Assembly (NCBI GenBank): GCA_944388995.1
Contig: CALXKN010000015.1
Coordinates: forward strand, 1-42,897
Length of the DNA: 42,897 nucleotides
Origin: an uncultured Spirochaetota bacterium
GTDB taxonomy: Bacteria > Spirochaetota > Spirochaetia > JAFGXN01
Reading direction: 5' to 3'
Shown here: piece by piece, positions 8,973 to 17,280 of the stretch
Position numbering within the stretch: the first letter of the stretch is position 1
How the letters are laid out: the number at the start of each line of letters is the position of its first letter
The notes under the pieces: generated by a model
Told to the model about the DNA's origin: nothing
Databases searched by the model: none
What the model saw: the letters and a program-made list of their open reading frames with translations, nothing else
Program-made: the position numbers and the translations under genes

Positions 8973-9003
8973 ACACTATATATGCCGACGGCGAAAAAAT
9001 CAA
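8973..9003 (-). promoter_or_regulatory. Predicted nrdJ promoter with NrdR-box-like sequence
   Basis: On the minus strand TTGATT (8998-9003) and TATAGT (8975-8980) are separated by 17 bases. Transcription would begin near 8967, leaving a leader of about 45 bases. The -10 region overlaps ACACTATATAT (8973-8983, plus strand), which matches the first 11 positions of the NrdR box ACACWATATATWGTGT; the second half is poor (12/16 overall). Regulation by NrdR is therefore possible but weakly supported. Confidence 0.5.
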
Positions 9004-9228
9004 CTCTATTTTGAATTTTTTCATTTTAATTTTTTGAAAAAGTCGGACAGCGGTTTTGTTTCTGACTGCGACCGGCGCTTCTCCTGCCGGCGGAACCACG
9101 GAATTTTTCCGGATAAAAAAATATATTATTTTATTGCGGCGCCGGTGACCTTATGTTATTATAATTATGATATTATTGCAGATGTGTTGTGAATTATTTT
9201 TTTCTGTAAGTAAATGTGAGGAGAAATT
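9004..9228. other. Intergenic region upstream of lipoprotein gene
   Basis: No gene was found here on either strand. It holds AT-rich sequence with a TATAAT box on the plus strand (9160-9165) that has no good -35 element at 17 bases, a short GC-rich inverted repeat (CCGGC and GCCGG near 9070-9092), and GAGGAG (9218-9223), the ribosome site of the following lipoprotein gene. Confidence 0.4.
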
Positions 9229-9907
9229 ATGAAAACGAAAATTTTAAGTTTTTTTTCTTGTTCTTGCCCCCGCCGTTCCGGCGCTCTTTTTGCTCTCCGC
9301 GTGCCGTCCGGAGCCGTCGGTCGATCCGGTGGTTGGTTTTTCGATTAATGTCATAGACCGGGAGTTTAAAGAGGATGGCGGCAGAGTTGAAACGCCCTAT
9401 GGGTTATGGAGCGGTGGTTTTGATGAGTTTAAGGCGGCAATAAGCGGTACGAAACACTATGAAAGCGGCGGCAGCAACATTATCGACAATGATGAACTGA
9501 CAATCACCTGTTCCGGCAGCGGGTACAGAACAATGGAGGCAAATGAGAGCGAAGGCTATGCGGTTACAGTGGCTTGGGAAGATTTCAGCATCCGTTTCAC
9601 GCTCATTGTCAACAGGGCGTTTATTGATGTGACTTCGGCCCAGTTGGATTCGATTTCCTTTGCTTATGACGGAGAAGTGAAATCTCCAAAACTGGTCAAT
9701 GTTTGGTATGGGGCGAAGGAGTCTGAATGTAATACCGAAGTTCCGGAAGGGGTGATAATATACAGCGGAAACGAGGCAACGGATGCCGGAAAATATACGC
9801 TTCGGGCGGTTATCAACAACAAAAACTATAAAATTCGGGACGGCGGAAGCAATCTTGACAGATGGGAGCGGTCTTTTGAATGGGAAATTGTGCAACCGAC
9901 CGGCTGA
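9229..9907 (+). CDS. Putative lipoprotein with Ig/MBG-like domain, frame broken in a T8 tract
   Basis: The ATG at 9229 has a GAGGAG ribosome site and begins MKTKILS, but this frame stops after 40 codons. Removing one T from the T8 run at 9249-9256 joins it to the long downstream frame and gives a classic lipoprotein leader (MKTKILSFFLVLAPAVPALF then LLSAC, with Cys as the lipidated residue) followed by about 200 residues. As written, only a weak internal TTG (9290) could start the mature part, which would not be exported. Near the C-terminus FAYDG and DAGKYTLRAVINNKNY resemble MBG/bacterial Ig-like domains of surface proteins. The gene is either phase-variable, newly broken, or affected by a homopolymer sequencing error. 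A strong terminator follows. Confidence 0.7.
9249..9256 (+). repeat. T8 homopolymer at codon 7 of lipoprotein gene
   Basis: There are eight consecutive T residues within the signal-peptide codons. Seven would keep the lipoprotein in frame; eight put it out of frame. It is positioned as slipped-strand contingency tracts usually are. Confidence 0.85.
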
Positions 9908-9920
9908 AATAATAAAATTT

Positions 9921-9967
9921 AAAAAAGAGAGCGCGGAGGGACGGGCGTCCGTTTGCCTCTCTTTTTT
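9921..9967 (+). terminator. Intrinsic terminator after lipoprotein gene
   Basis: The 11-bp perfect stem AAAAAAGAGAG (9921-9931) and CTCTCTTTTTT (9957-9967) encloses a second small GGACG/CGTCC hairpin and ends in a T6 run. It is palindromic enough to act on both strands and insulates the marR-efflux operon. Confidence 0.85.
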
Positions 9968-10108
9968 GTAAAAGCCGGACCGTTTCAGGTTTATATAAAT
10001 AAGCATCTCTCTTCTTCTTTTCTGATTTTTTGACGGTTTGAAAGTTGCCCCGCCTTGACTTTTATTGTTTTTTCGGCAATAACTGATAATGAGGGAGTTT
10101 TCCTTCGG

Positions 10109-10567
10109 GTGCGGTTTATGGAGCGAAGTGTTTCCGAAGACATTTTGGTCGATTTTCTGAACGCCTTGGACCGGATTAAGCACTTTCCGAAGCGCGTGCA
10201 CGGAAAAATTGACGGTCTGCGCTATTCCGAATTGGCGCTGATTTTTGCAATCGGGGAATTGCGGGAAAAAAACGGAAAGGTCATTGCAAGCGATCTGGCT
10301 TCGGCGCTGCTGGTTTCCAAGGCGGCCGTTACGCCGACCATCCGCCTGCTGAGCAAAAAAGGGCTGATTTGCCGGCAGACCGAAGATTCCGACGCCCGGA
10401 AAACGGTTCTTGTCCTGACCGAAAAGGGAGAGGCGGCGCTGAAAAACGCCCACGACTATCATTACCGTCTGTTCTCCGAATTCGCCGGTTTCATCGGAGT
10501 GGAAAAGGTCGTCGAGCTGACCGCCCTGCTGAATTTGTTTTATGCCTTCTTTTTCGGTCGGGTTTAA
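10109..10567 (+). CDS. MarR-family transcriptional regulator
   Basis: This protein of about 150 residues has a winged helix: the recognition region is ASDLASALLVSKAAVTPTIR, followed by LLSKKGLICRQTEDSDARKTVLVLTEKG, the typical MarR wing with a D-x-R. MarR proteins are dimeric repressors released by small ligands and often control the adjacent pump. The GTG at 10109 is preferred because GAGGGAG lies about 11 bases upstream; the ATG at 10118 is the alternative, and the earlier TTG at 10055 adds residues without family resemblance. It lies 81 bp ahead of the tolC-type gene in the same direction, with a palindromic operator-like site between them. Likely repressor of the efflux operon; ligand unknown. 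Confidence 0.85.
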   Translation: MRFMERSVSEDILVDFLNALDRIKHFPKRVHGKIDGLRYSELALIFAIGELREKNGKVIASDLASALLVSKAAVTPTIRLLSKKGLICRQTEDSDARKTVLVLTEKGEAALKNAHDYHYRLFSEFAGFIGVEKVVELTALLNLFYAFFFGRV

Positions 10568-10611
10568 ATTATGCGTAACTTTTTTTATGCGGATTTGTTT
10601 TACGGAAAAAT

Positions 10612-10627
10612 AGTTAAATAACTTAAC
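10612..10627. promoter_or_regulatory. Palindromic operator-like site upstream of efflux operon
   Basis: AGTTA-AA-TAACT (10612-10623) is a perfect 12-bp palindrome overlapping a second dyad, GTTAA-N5-TTAAC (10613-10627). It resembles the AT-rich short dyads bound by MarR proteins and lies 22 bp upstream of the outer-membrane factor gene, directly after marR. Confidence 0.5.
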
Positions 10628-10648
10628 AAAATGGTTCGGGAGTGACCG

Positions 10649-12067
10649 ATGAAAAAAGCGTTTATTTTTTTGATTTCCGCCGTTCTTTCGGCGCCGGCGT
10701 TTCCGGCGGAGACGTACCGGCTGACTCCGGAGGAGGCCGTTGAAATCGCGTTGAAGAACAACTTGGATCTGAAAACTTCGGAAATTGCGCTGAGAACCAA
10801 GCAGCGCAACAAAAGGCAGGTTTACAACCAGCTGATGCCGTCGCTGTCGGCCGGCGTCGCGCTGAGCCGCTCGAATCTGAATCCGGGTGAAAATATGCGC
10901 AAGATGTTTTCCTCCGGCAGCTCTTCCGGCGGAGCCTCGTCGATGATTCCCTCGACCGTCTATCCCGACTGGACGGCTTCGTTTCAGGTAAACGGGACGT
11001 TCGCGCTCAACGGCGCTTTTTTCACGGCGGTTGAAACGGTTCAGAACGATTACCTTGCCGGTCTGATTACTTACGAAGACGCCAAGGCGACGCTGGCAAA
11101 GAACATCAAGCAGGCGTATTTCGATTTGATTTATCTCGGAGAGAATGTCAGCCTGATCCGGGAAAGTCTGGAAATGGCCGAAAAACGCTACCAGCAGGCG
11201 CAGCGCAACTACAACAGCGGATTGGTTCCCGACGTCGATCTTCTGCAGGCGCAGGTTTCCATGGAAAACGTCCGCCCGCAGCTGCTTCAGGCGCAGAACA
11301 CTTACGATACGTCGCTGCTGCAGTTTAAAATCAACCTGGGGCTGAATATCGAAGATACGGTTGTGCTGGACAATTCCGTTTTGGACGCGGCCGATGCGAT
11401 GCAAATCGAACTGGATGCGGCCAATCTCTCCAATCAGTATTTAAACGACCGTTATGATATTCAGTCGATCCGCGCCAACATCGATCTTCTGCAGTCGAAT
11501 AAGAAGTCGGCCATGGTTTCGGCAATGTCGCCGACTTTTTCCGTTTCGGCCGGCTATCTGCCGCGTATCGGAATTTTCGGTTCCGATGTGGCCGATGCGG
11601 ATAAAAACGCGCAGTACAAGGATTGGCTTGATTCGGGCTCCTTCTCGATTTCGCTTTCCGTTCCGATTGACACGCTGATTCCGGGAACAAAAACGTATAC
11701 GCAGGCGGCCGAAATTCAGGATTCCATCGACAGTATGAAAGTCACCTTGGAAAACGCGATCCGGCTGGCCGATTTGGAGATAAGATCGCTGGTAATGAAC
11801 ATTGACAACGCCCGCGAGCAGCTTGAGGTGCTGCAGTCGTCGGTTACGCTGGCGGAGACGGTTTATCAGCGGTACGCCGACGGTTACCGGTTGGGAACGG
11901 TCGAGATTCTGGATTTTGAAAACGTCGAAAACCAGCTCAATCAGGCGCGGCTGAATTTGGTCAGCGGAAAGGTGACGCTGGCGAAGGCGCTGATGGATTT
12001 GGAATACGCTTTGAATCGCAGTTTGAGCGAAATCAGAGAAGACGATATTGAGGAGATTGAACAATGA
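10649..12067 (+). CDS. TolC-family outer membrane efflux protein
   Basis: This 472-residue protein has a signal peptide (MKKAFIFLISAVLSAPAFPAE) and then the outer-membrane efflux (OEP) pattern LTPEEAVEIALKNN, repeated in weaker form in the second half. Long amphipathic helices rich in Q, A and N (for example YQQAQRNYNSGLVPDVDLLQ) build the periplasmic tunnel. It should form the outer-membrane exit duct of the pump encoded by the next two genes; the nearest named analogue in spirochaetes is BesC. The start has GGGAGTGA upstream. The stop overlaps the ATG of the adaptor gene (ATGA), indicating translational coupling. Confidence 0.93.
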   Translation: MKKAFIFLISAVLSAPAFPAETYRLTPEEAVEIALKNNLDLKTSEIALRTKQRNKRQVYNQLMPSLSAGVALSRSNLNPGENMRKMFSSGSSSGGASSMIPSTVYPDWTASFQVNGTFALNGAFFTAVETVQNDYLAGLITYEDAKATLAKNIKQAYFDLIYLGENVSLIRESLEMAEKRYQQAQRNYNSGLVPDVDLLQAQVSMENVRPQLLQAQNTYDTSLLQFKINLGLNIEDTVVLDNSVLDAADAMQIELDAANLSNQYLNDRYDIQSIRANIDLLQSNKKSAMVSAMSPTFSVSAGYLPRIGIFGSDVADADKNAQYKDWLDSGSFSISLSVPIDTLIPGTKTYTQAAEIQDSIDSMKVTLENAIRLADLEIRSLVMNIDNAREQLEVLQSSVTLAETVYQRYADGYRLGTVEILDFENVENQLNQARLNLVSGKVTLAKALMDLEYALNRSLSEIREDDIEEIEQ

Positions 12068-13071
12068 AAAAAAAATTCATCCCGGCGGCGATCGCTTTGG
12101 CCGGCCTTTTGATTTTGAGCGGATGCAAAAAGGAACAGACGCAGGAAGGTGAAGCCGTTCAAATTTACGCGGTACGGACCGCGCCCGTTACTGCCGGCGA
12201 GATTCAGGATTATATCAAACTTTCCGGGGAAATCATTACGAAGATCAACGTGGATGCTTATGCCGACGTCTCTTACGGACGGATCCGGCAGCTGCAGGTC
12301 GACGTCGGCGACTACGTCCGCCGTAATCAGGTCATTGCGTATGTCGACCCGTCAACGCCGGGAACGGTGTACAATCTGAGTCCCGTTGTAGCGCCGATTT
12401 CCGGATACATTACCTACCGCAACGGACAGATCGGTTCGACGGTCACTTCGGCGACGGCCATCTACCGCATCGGCGACCTGACCCAGCTGCGGATGCTGAC
12501 CAGCACGCCGGAGCGTTACGTTTCCAAAGTTTACGGCAATCAGAAGGCGGAAATCACGCTAGAGGCCTTTCCGGGAAGGATTGTGACGGCGCGGGTTGCC
12601 GAAATCAGTCCCGTTCTGGATACGGCCAGCCGGACAATGGACGTCTGGCTGGAGTTCACTTCCTCCATTGAAGGTTTCAAGCCGGGAATGTTCGGAACCG
12701 TCAAACTTTTCACCGACTACAAGAACAATATCATCAAACTGCCGGTCGACACGATTGTCACCCGTTTTAACGAGAATTTCGTGTTCGTTCTTTCCGACGA
12801 AGCGGTTGAAATTGACAATCCCGATTATATCAGCGAGTCCGAAACGCCGGGTGTCCCGCAGAAGGTCATGCAGCCGAAGGTGGAGCGGCGTCTGGTGGAA
12901 CAGGGAATCCGGATCGACGGAACCGTTGAGATTACGAGCGGTCTGACGCTTGATGACATCGTCGTTGTCGAAGGACAGGGACAGTTGGATGACGGCGTTT
13001 TGGTCCGTATCATCAATGAGGATGAGGCGGGCGGCTCCGGAGAAGAAGTCGTCGAAGAAGTTGCGGAGTAA
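12064..13071 (+). CDS. RND efflux periplasmic adaptor lipoprotein lacking the alpha-hairpin
   Basis: This 335-residue membrane-fusion protein has a lipoprotein signal (LLILSGC, lipidation at the Cys). The two lipoyl half-motifs, YGRIRQLQVDVGDYVRRNQ and VVAPISGYITYRNGQIGSTV, are separated by only about 25 residues, so the coiled-coil hairpin that normally contacts TolC is missing. Beta-barrel and membrane-proximal regions follow; the last 15 residues are acidic. Borrelia BesA is known to lack this hairpin, so the feature fits a spirochaete pump. It sits between the outer-membrane factor (4-bp overlap) and the RND transporter (5-bp gap). Confidence 0.92.
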   Translation: MKKKFIPAAIALAGLLILSGCKKEQTQEGEAVQIYAVRTAPVTAGEIQDYIKLSGEIITKINVDAYADVSYGRIRQLQVDVGDYVRRNQVIAYVDPSTPGTVYNLSPVVAPISGYITYRNGQIGSTVTSATAIYRIGDLTQLRMLTSTPERYVSKVYGNQKAEITLEAFPGRIVTARVAEISPVLDTASRTMDVWLEFTSSIEGFKPGMFGTVKLFTDYKNNIIKLPVDTIVTRFNENFVFVLSDEAVEIDNPDYISESETPGVPQKVMQPKVERRLVEQGIRIDGTVEITSGLTLDDIVVVEGQGQLDDGVLVRIINEDEAGGSGEEVVEEVAE

Positions 13072-13076
13072 AAATT

Positions 13077-16000
13077 ATGATAGCGAAAACGGTTGTCAAT
13101 AAGCCGGTCACGATTCTGGTGCTCTTTGTCCTGATCCTGGGCATCGGCGCCTACGTCTCTTCCGGTTTGGATATCGACCTTTATCCCGAAATGGATCCGC
13201 CCGTTCTGCTGGTCTTCACCGAGTACGACGGCGCCGGTCCCGAGCAGGTTGAGGAACACGTAACCCGGATTTTGGAAGGAAACCTCACCAACGTTACCAA
13301 CATTAAAGAGATCCGGTCAACCTCCCAGCGCGATCAGAGTATGGTCATTCTGGAATTCGAGTGGGGCGAGGATTTGGCGGAAGCGGCCGCCGACGCCCGC
13401 GACAAAATCGAGTTTGTAACGGGAATGCTGCCGGATGAGGCGGAGAGTCCGCAGCTGCTGAAATTCGACCCGTCAATGCAGCCGATTGTCTACCTGACGC
13501 TGATGGGAAACAAAAACGAAATCGAAATGTACGAGCTGGCGGACGACATTGTCGTTCCCCGTCTGGAGCAGATTGCGGGCGTCGCGTCAGCCAGTATCTC
13601 CGGTCTGACTGAACCGATTGTCCGTATCGAGGCGGATCAGAACCGGCTTGACGCGTTCGGTCTGACGCTGACGGGAGCGGCCAACGGTCTTTTTAATAAA
13701 ATTTCCACACAGAATACCAATACCTCCGGCGGTGAAATCGACGACGGCAAAAAGGCGTATCTGGTCAAAACCACCGGAGAGTATTCGTCTTTGGAGGAAA
13801 TTGCCGACACCGTCGTTTCCGTCACGCCGACGGGCAACATGGTCCGGCTCTCCGATTTGGCCGAGGTCAAAATGGGGCAGGAAGATCTTTCGCAGATTGT
13901 TACGATTGACGGACAGCGGTCGATGTCGATTCCCGTCCGTAAACAGAGCGGCGGAAACAGCGTGGCGGTCGCTGATTCGGTTTTGGCCCGCGTCGGTGAA
14001 ATCAACCGCGACCTGCCGGCCGGCGTCAGGCTTGAAGTTCTCTACGACAGTACGAAGATGATCCGTTCCGCCATCGATTCGGTTGTGGAAAACCTCTTTT
14101 CCGGTATGGCTCTGGCAATGGCGGTTCTTTTCCTTTTTCTGCGCGTCATCAAAAGTACGCTGATCATCGGTCTGTCGATTCCGATTTCGCTTCTGATAAC
14201 GATGACGTGTATGTATTTTGCCGGACTGACGCTGAACATGCTGACGATGACCGGTCTGGTTCTCGGTTTGGGTATGATCGTCGACTCGTCCATCGTCGTT
14301 CTGGAAAACGTCTTCTCCTACCGCGAAAAAGGAGCCAAGCACAAAACGGCTGCCATTTTGGGCGCGACCGAGATGATCGGCGCCATCACGGGGTCGACGC
14401 TGACGACGGTCTGCGTCTTTATTCCGGTGATTATGTTCCGAAGCGAACTGGAGTTTCTCGGCGTTCTGACCGGCGATCTGGCGTTTACCATCGTCATTGC
14501 GCTGATGTCATCCCTTTTCGTCGCCGTCACTCTGGTTCCGGTGCTGTGCAGCACTTATCTGAAACTGACGCCGCGTTCCCAGAATCCAATCCGCATCCGC
14601 TGGCTGGCGAAGGTCGACGACTGGTTCGCCGTCGGTCTGGATAAGCTTGATTCCGGATACCGCGCTTTGCTGAAACGGTGTCTGGACAACCGCTGGATTG
14701 TCGTCGGCGTTGTCTTTCTCTTCTTTGTCGCCTCGATTATGATCATTCCTTATTTAGGGTTCGACTTTATGCCGCCGAGTTCCGACGACTCGGTCACTTT
14801 GGAGATGACGCTTCCCGAAGGAACCCGCGTCGAAACGACGATGGAGAATTTGGAAGCGCTGAAGCTGATTGTCGACAGGGAGGTAACCGGAACCGAACGG
14901 ATTATTTATACGGCCGGTTCGAGCAACGGCGTTTCGGCGGCTGAAACCAACGTCGGAACGATTCAGTTCATTCTGCCGGAATTCGACGAACGGACAACGA
15001 CGGTCGATGACATCAAGGCGATTATGCGGCCGCATTTCTACAAATTCCCCGACGCGGTCTTTTCCTTTACCGAGCGGTCGATGGGCGGCAGCAGCCACGA
15101 TATCGACATCGTCATCAAAACCGATGATTTGGACAAAGGCAAACGTATCGGTTTGGAAATCATCGACCTGCTGAAGGAACACGTTCCCGATGTTCTGGAG
15201 CCGGATATCGATATGAAAGACGGTCTTCCGCAGGCGGAAATCATCATCAACCGGCAGAAGGCGTATGCGCTGGGAATCGATATGTACAGCGCCGGCCGTG
15301 AAATCCTGGCCTCCGTTGACGGCATTCAGTGCGGCTACTACCGCACCGGCGGCGACGAGTATGAAATCCACCTGATGTTCCGGGAAGAGGACCGCGCCAA
15401 TTTGGTTGATTTGGAAACCATCACCGTTTCCAACAGCAGTTCGCAGAAGATTCCCGTTGCCAGTTTCGCGACCGTCGAGGTGACCGAAGGACCGGTTACC
15501 ATCAACCGGGAAGATCAGATCCGCGTCATTCACATCGAAGCCGATATGTCCGACAATACCTCGCTTTCGGAGGTGACGTCGCAGATTAAGGCGGTCATCG
15601 ACCGTTACCTGATTCTTGACGACGACGTCATCATTACCTACGGCGGCGATTATGAGGATATGCAGAACATCGGTATGAAGCTTATCGCGATTGTTCTGAT
15701 TGCGCTGGCGCTGGTTTTCGGCGTCATGGCGAGTCAGTTTGAGGATCTTCTGAATCCGTTCATCATCTTCCTTTCGATGTTTACGATGAGCATCGGCGTC
15801 GTCGGCGTTTATCTGATTACGGGGCAGGCGATGAGCACCTTTTCGATTATGGGCGTCGTCATGCTGTTGGGAATGGTTGTCAATAACGGTATCGTTTTGG
15901 TTGACTACACCAATCTGCTGGTCAGCCGCGGAATGCCGATTTATGAGGCGTGCATTGCTGCGGGAGGAAGCCGTCTGCGGCCGGTTCTGATGACGACACT

Positions 16001-16271
16001 GACGACGATTCTCGGTATGTATCCGTTGGCGGTCTCCGAAGGAGAAGGTTCGACGCTGATTCAGCCGATCGGACTGACGATTTTGGGCGGAATGACGACC
16101 AACACCATCATGACGCTGGTTTTGGTTCCCTGTTTGTATTACATCTTCAATAAAACCCGTTATGAAAGACGCCAGCAGCGCGAAAAAGCCAGGCGCCGGA
16201 GAGAGTTGGAGAACCGCCGTCTGATTGAAGAACGCAGAAAGGAAAAGGAGGCCGCCCGTGAAACGAATTGA
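13077..16271 (+). CDS. RND-family efflux transporter, HAE1 type (BesB/SwrC-like)
   Basis: At 1064 residues this is full length for an inner-membrane resistance-nodulation-division pump, with 12 expected membrane segments and two large periplasmic loops. TM1 is followed by LYPEMDPPVLLVFTEYDGAGPEQVEE, typical of the family. The TM4 proton-relay site reads GMIVDSSIVVLENV, so the first Asp of the AcrB pair is present and the second is Ser. TM10 reads GMVVNNGIVLVDY, with Asn where AcrB has Lys940. This D-S/N-N arrangement is of the kind found in SwrC/YerP-like members. A basic tail of about 35 residues ends the protein. It probably exports drugs or lipophilic compounds using the adaptor and duct upstream. 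Confidence 0.95.
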   Translation: MIAKTVVNKPVTILVLFVLILGIGAYVSSGLDIDLYPEMDPPVLLVFTEYDGAGPEQVEEHVTRILEGNLTNVTNIKEIRSTSQRDQSMVILEFEWGEDLAEAAADARDKIEFVTGMLPDEAESPQLLKFDPSMQPIVYLTLMGNKNEIEMYELADDIVVPRLEQIAGVASASISGLTEPIVRIEADQNRLDAFGLTLTGAANGLFNKISTQNTNTSGGEIDDGKKAYLVKTTGEYSSLEEIADTVVSVTPTGNMVRLSDLAEVKMGQEDLSQIVTIDGQRSMSIPVRKQSGGNSVAVADSVLARVGEINRDLPAGVRLEVLYDSTKMIRSAIDSVVENLFSGMALAMAVLFLFLRVIKSTLIIGLSIPISLLITMTCMYFAGLTLNMLTMTGLVLGLGMIVDSSIVVLENVFSYREKGAKHKTAAILGATEMIGAITGSTLTTVCVFIPVIMFRSELEFLGVLTGDLAFTIVIALMSSLFVAVTLVPVLCSTYLKLTPRSQNPIRIRWLAKVDDWFAVGLDKLDSGYRALLKRCLDNRWIVVGVVFLFFVASIMIIPYLGFDFMPPSSDDSVTLEMTLPEGTRVETTMENLEALKLIVDREVTGTERIIYTAGSSNGVSAAETNVGTIQFILPEFDERTTTVDDIKAIMRPHFYKFPDAVFSFTERSMGGSSHDIDIVIKTDDLDKGKRIGLEIIDLLKEHVPDVLEPDIDMKDGLPQAEIIINRQKAYALGIDMYSAGREILASVDGIQCGYYRTGGDEYEIHLMFREEDRANLVDLETITVSNSSSQKIPVASFATVEVTEGPVTINREDQIRVIHIEADMSDNTSLSEVTSQIKAVIDRYLILDDDVIITYGGDYEDMQNIGMKLIAIVLIALALVFGVMASQFEDLLNPFIIFLSMFTMSIGVVGVYLITGQAMSTFSIMGVVMLLGMVVNNGIVLVDYTNLLVSRGMPIYEACIAAGGSRLRPVLMTTLTTILGMYPLAVSEGEGSTLIQPIGLTILGGMTTNTIMTLVLVPCLYYIFNKTRYERRQQREKARRRRELENRRLIEERRKEKEAARETN

Positions 16272-16545
16272 AATTATCTGCAACAACTCCGTTTTCGAAG
16301 ACGTGCAGGAACTCCTTTTGGAGCTGCGCGTGAAGGCGTATACAAAAATCGAAAACGTTCACGGTGTCGGAACGGAGGGGCAGAAGTGGGGGGATGCGGT
16401 TTGGCCGCAGGAAAATTTCATCATGACCATTTACTGCGGCAGCGATTCGGTCTCTGAAATTGTTGACGGCTTCCGGGCCTTGAAAACCCGTTTCCCGACC
16501 GAAGGACTCAAACTGTTTCTTTCTGACTCCGAAATGCTTTTGTAG
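16258..16545 (+). CDS. Small PII-like protein associated with RND transporter (PG0541-type)
   Basis: This 95-residue protein starts at GTG 16258, seven bases after AAAGGAGG and overlapping the transporter gene by 14 bp; the earlier Met at 16225 is inside the transporter frame without a ribosome site. The pattern KRIEIICNNSVFEDVQELL, then VHGVGTEGQKWGDAVWPQEN, then IMTIYCG resembles the small ferredoxin-fold, PII/CutA-like proteins found next to RND pumps, including the PG0541 group. It is cytoplasmic and probably regulatory toward the pump. Its ligand is not known. Family assignment is from memory of the motif and the context. Confidence 0.7.
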   Translation: MKRIEIICNNSVFEDVQELLLELRVKAYTKIENVHGVGTEGQKWGDAVWPQENFIMTIYCGSDSVSEIVDGFRALKTRFPTEGLKLFLSDSEMLL

Positions 16546-16553
16546 GAGGGAGA

Positions 16554-17270
16554 ATGCACAATTCGATTCTGTTTGTTGCTCCCGATTCGGAAAAAAGACA
16601 GCAGCTGTTCAAAACGCTGTGGGGAGCCGGTTTTCCGGTCCGATGTTTTTTAAATCCGAATGATGTTTTCGATTCAGTGTGGAACGATCCTCCGTCATTA
16701 ATTCTGATTCAGAATCGTCTGACGAGAGGGAACGCCGCTCAGTTTATCTCTGAAATCAGAAAAGTATCGACAGTGCAGATTGTCGTTTTGATTTCGGATT
16801 TGGAGGAGAGCGGCGCCTCCGAAGCTCTTCAAGCCGGTGCTGACACTCTTTTGCCGTGGGACATTCCTCCTTATCTGTTTCTTGAATGGATTAAGGCGTT
16901 TTTCCGCCGCATTTCCCAATATTCTGCCGATAACGAACAGGGTAAGATTTTTTTTCGCGGTTTTGTTTTTCATGAGAAAGGGCGCTATCTGGAGTATCAT
17001 CAGCAGAAAATCAAAATGGCGGATAAAGAATTTGATGTCCTGCAGATTCTTCTGAAAAATCCCGGAAAGCAACTGACTTCAAAGTATATTTATTCGCAGG
17101 TGTGGGGAGAGGTTTTCGGCGATATTTCGACCGTCGGCGTTCATATTAAACGGATTAAACTGAAGTTGGCTCAATACGACAGCCATCCGTTTATCACGAA
17201 TGTCTATAAAGCCGGTTACGTGTTTGACAAAAACTGTCTGGAATCCGTTCCCGGCGAATCAAAAAAGTAG
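16554..17270 (+). CDS. OmpR-type regulator with degenerate receiver domain
   Basis: The 238-residue protein has a receiver-like N-terminal domain and a C-terminal OmpR winged helix (EFDVLQILLKNPGKQLTSKYIY through VGVHIKRIKLKL to YKAGYVF). The receiver has lost its key residues: the phospho-acceptor site is Gln53 (LILIQNRL), the acidic pair near the N-terminus reads APD, and the conserved Lys near residue 105 is absent. It cannot be switched by ordinary phosphotransfer, and no histidine kinase is nearby. It begins eight bases after the PII-like gene, with its ribosome site overlapping that stop codon, so it is in the efflux operon and may tune it or sense something else. Confidence 0.85.
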   Translation: MHNSILFVAPDSEKRQQLFKTLWGAGFPVRCFLNPNDVFDSVWNDPPSLILIQNRLTRGNAAQFISEIRKVSTVQIVVLISDLEESGASEALQAGADTLLPWDIPPYLFLEWIKAFFRRISQYSADNEQGKIFFRGFVFHEKGRYLEYHQQKIKMADKEFDVLQILLKNPGKQLTSKYIYSQVWGEVFGDISTVGVHIKRIKLKLAQYDSHPFITNVYKAGYVFDKNCLESVPGESKK

Positions 17271-17280
17271 CGCCTCTGCC

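Noticed and set aside
9137-9152. Sequence resembling a B12 box (GCCGGTGACCT) upstream of the lipoprotein gene
   Set aside because: The other conserved parts of a cobalamin riboswitch are missing upstream, and the orientation is away from the B12 enzyme. Treated as a chance match.
9404-11404. 666-codon open frame on the minus strand
   Set aside because: It runs antisense through the lipoprotein gene, a terminator, marR and half of the tolC-type gene, all of which have better evidence. Its sequence has no recognisable domain.
14754-16286. 510-codon open frame on the minus strand
   Set aside because: Antisense shadow of the RND transporter, rich in Arg, Gln, Asn and His as such shadows are here. 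No ribosome site.
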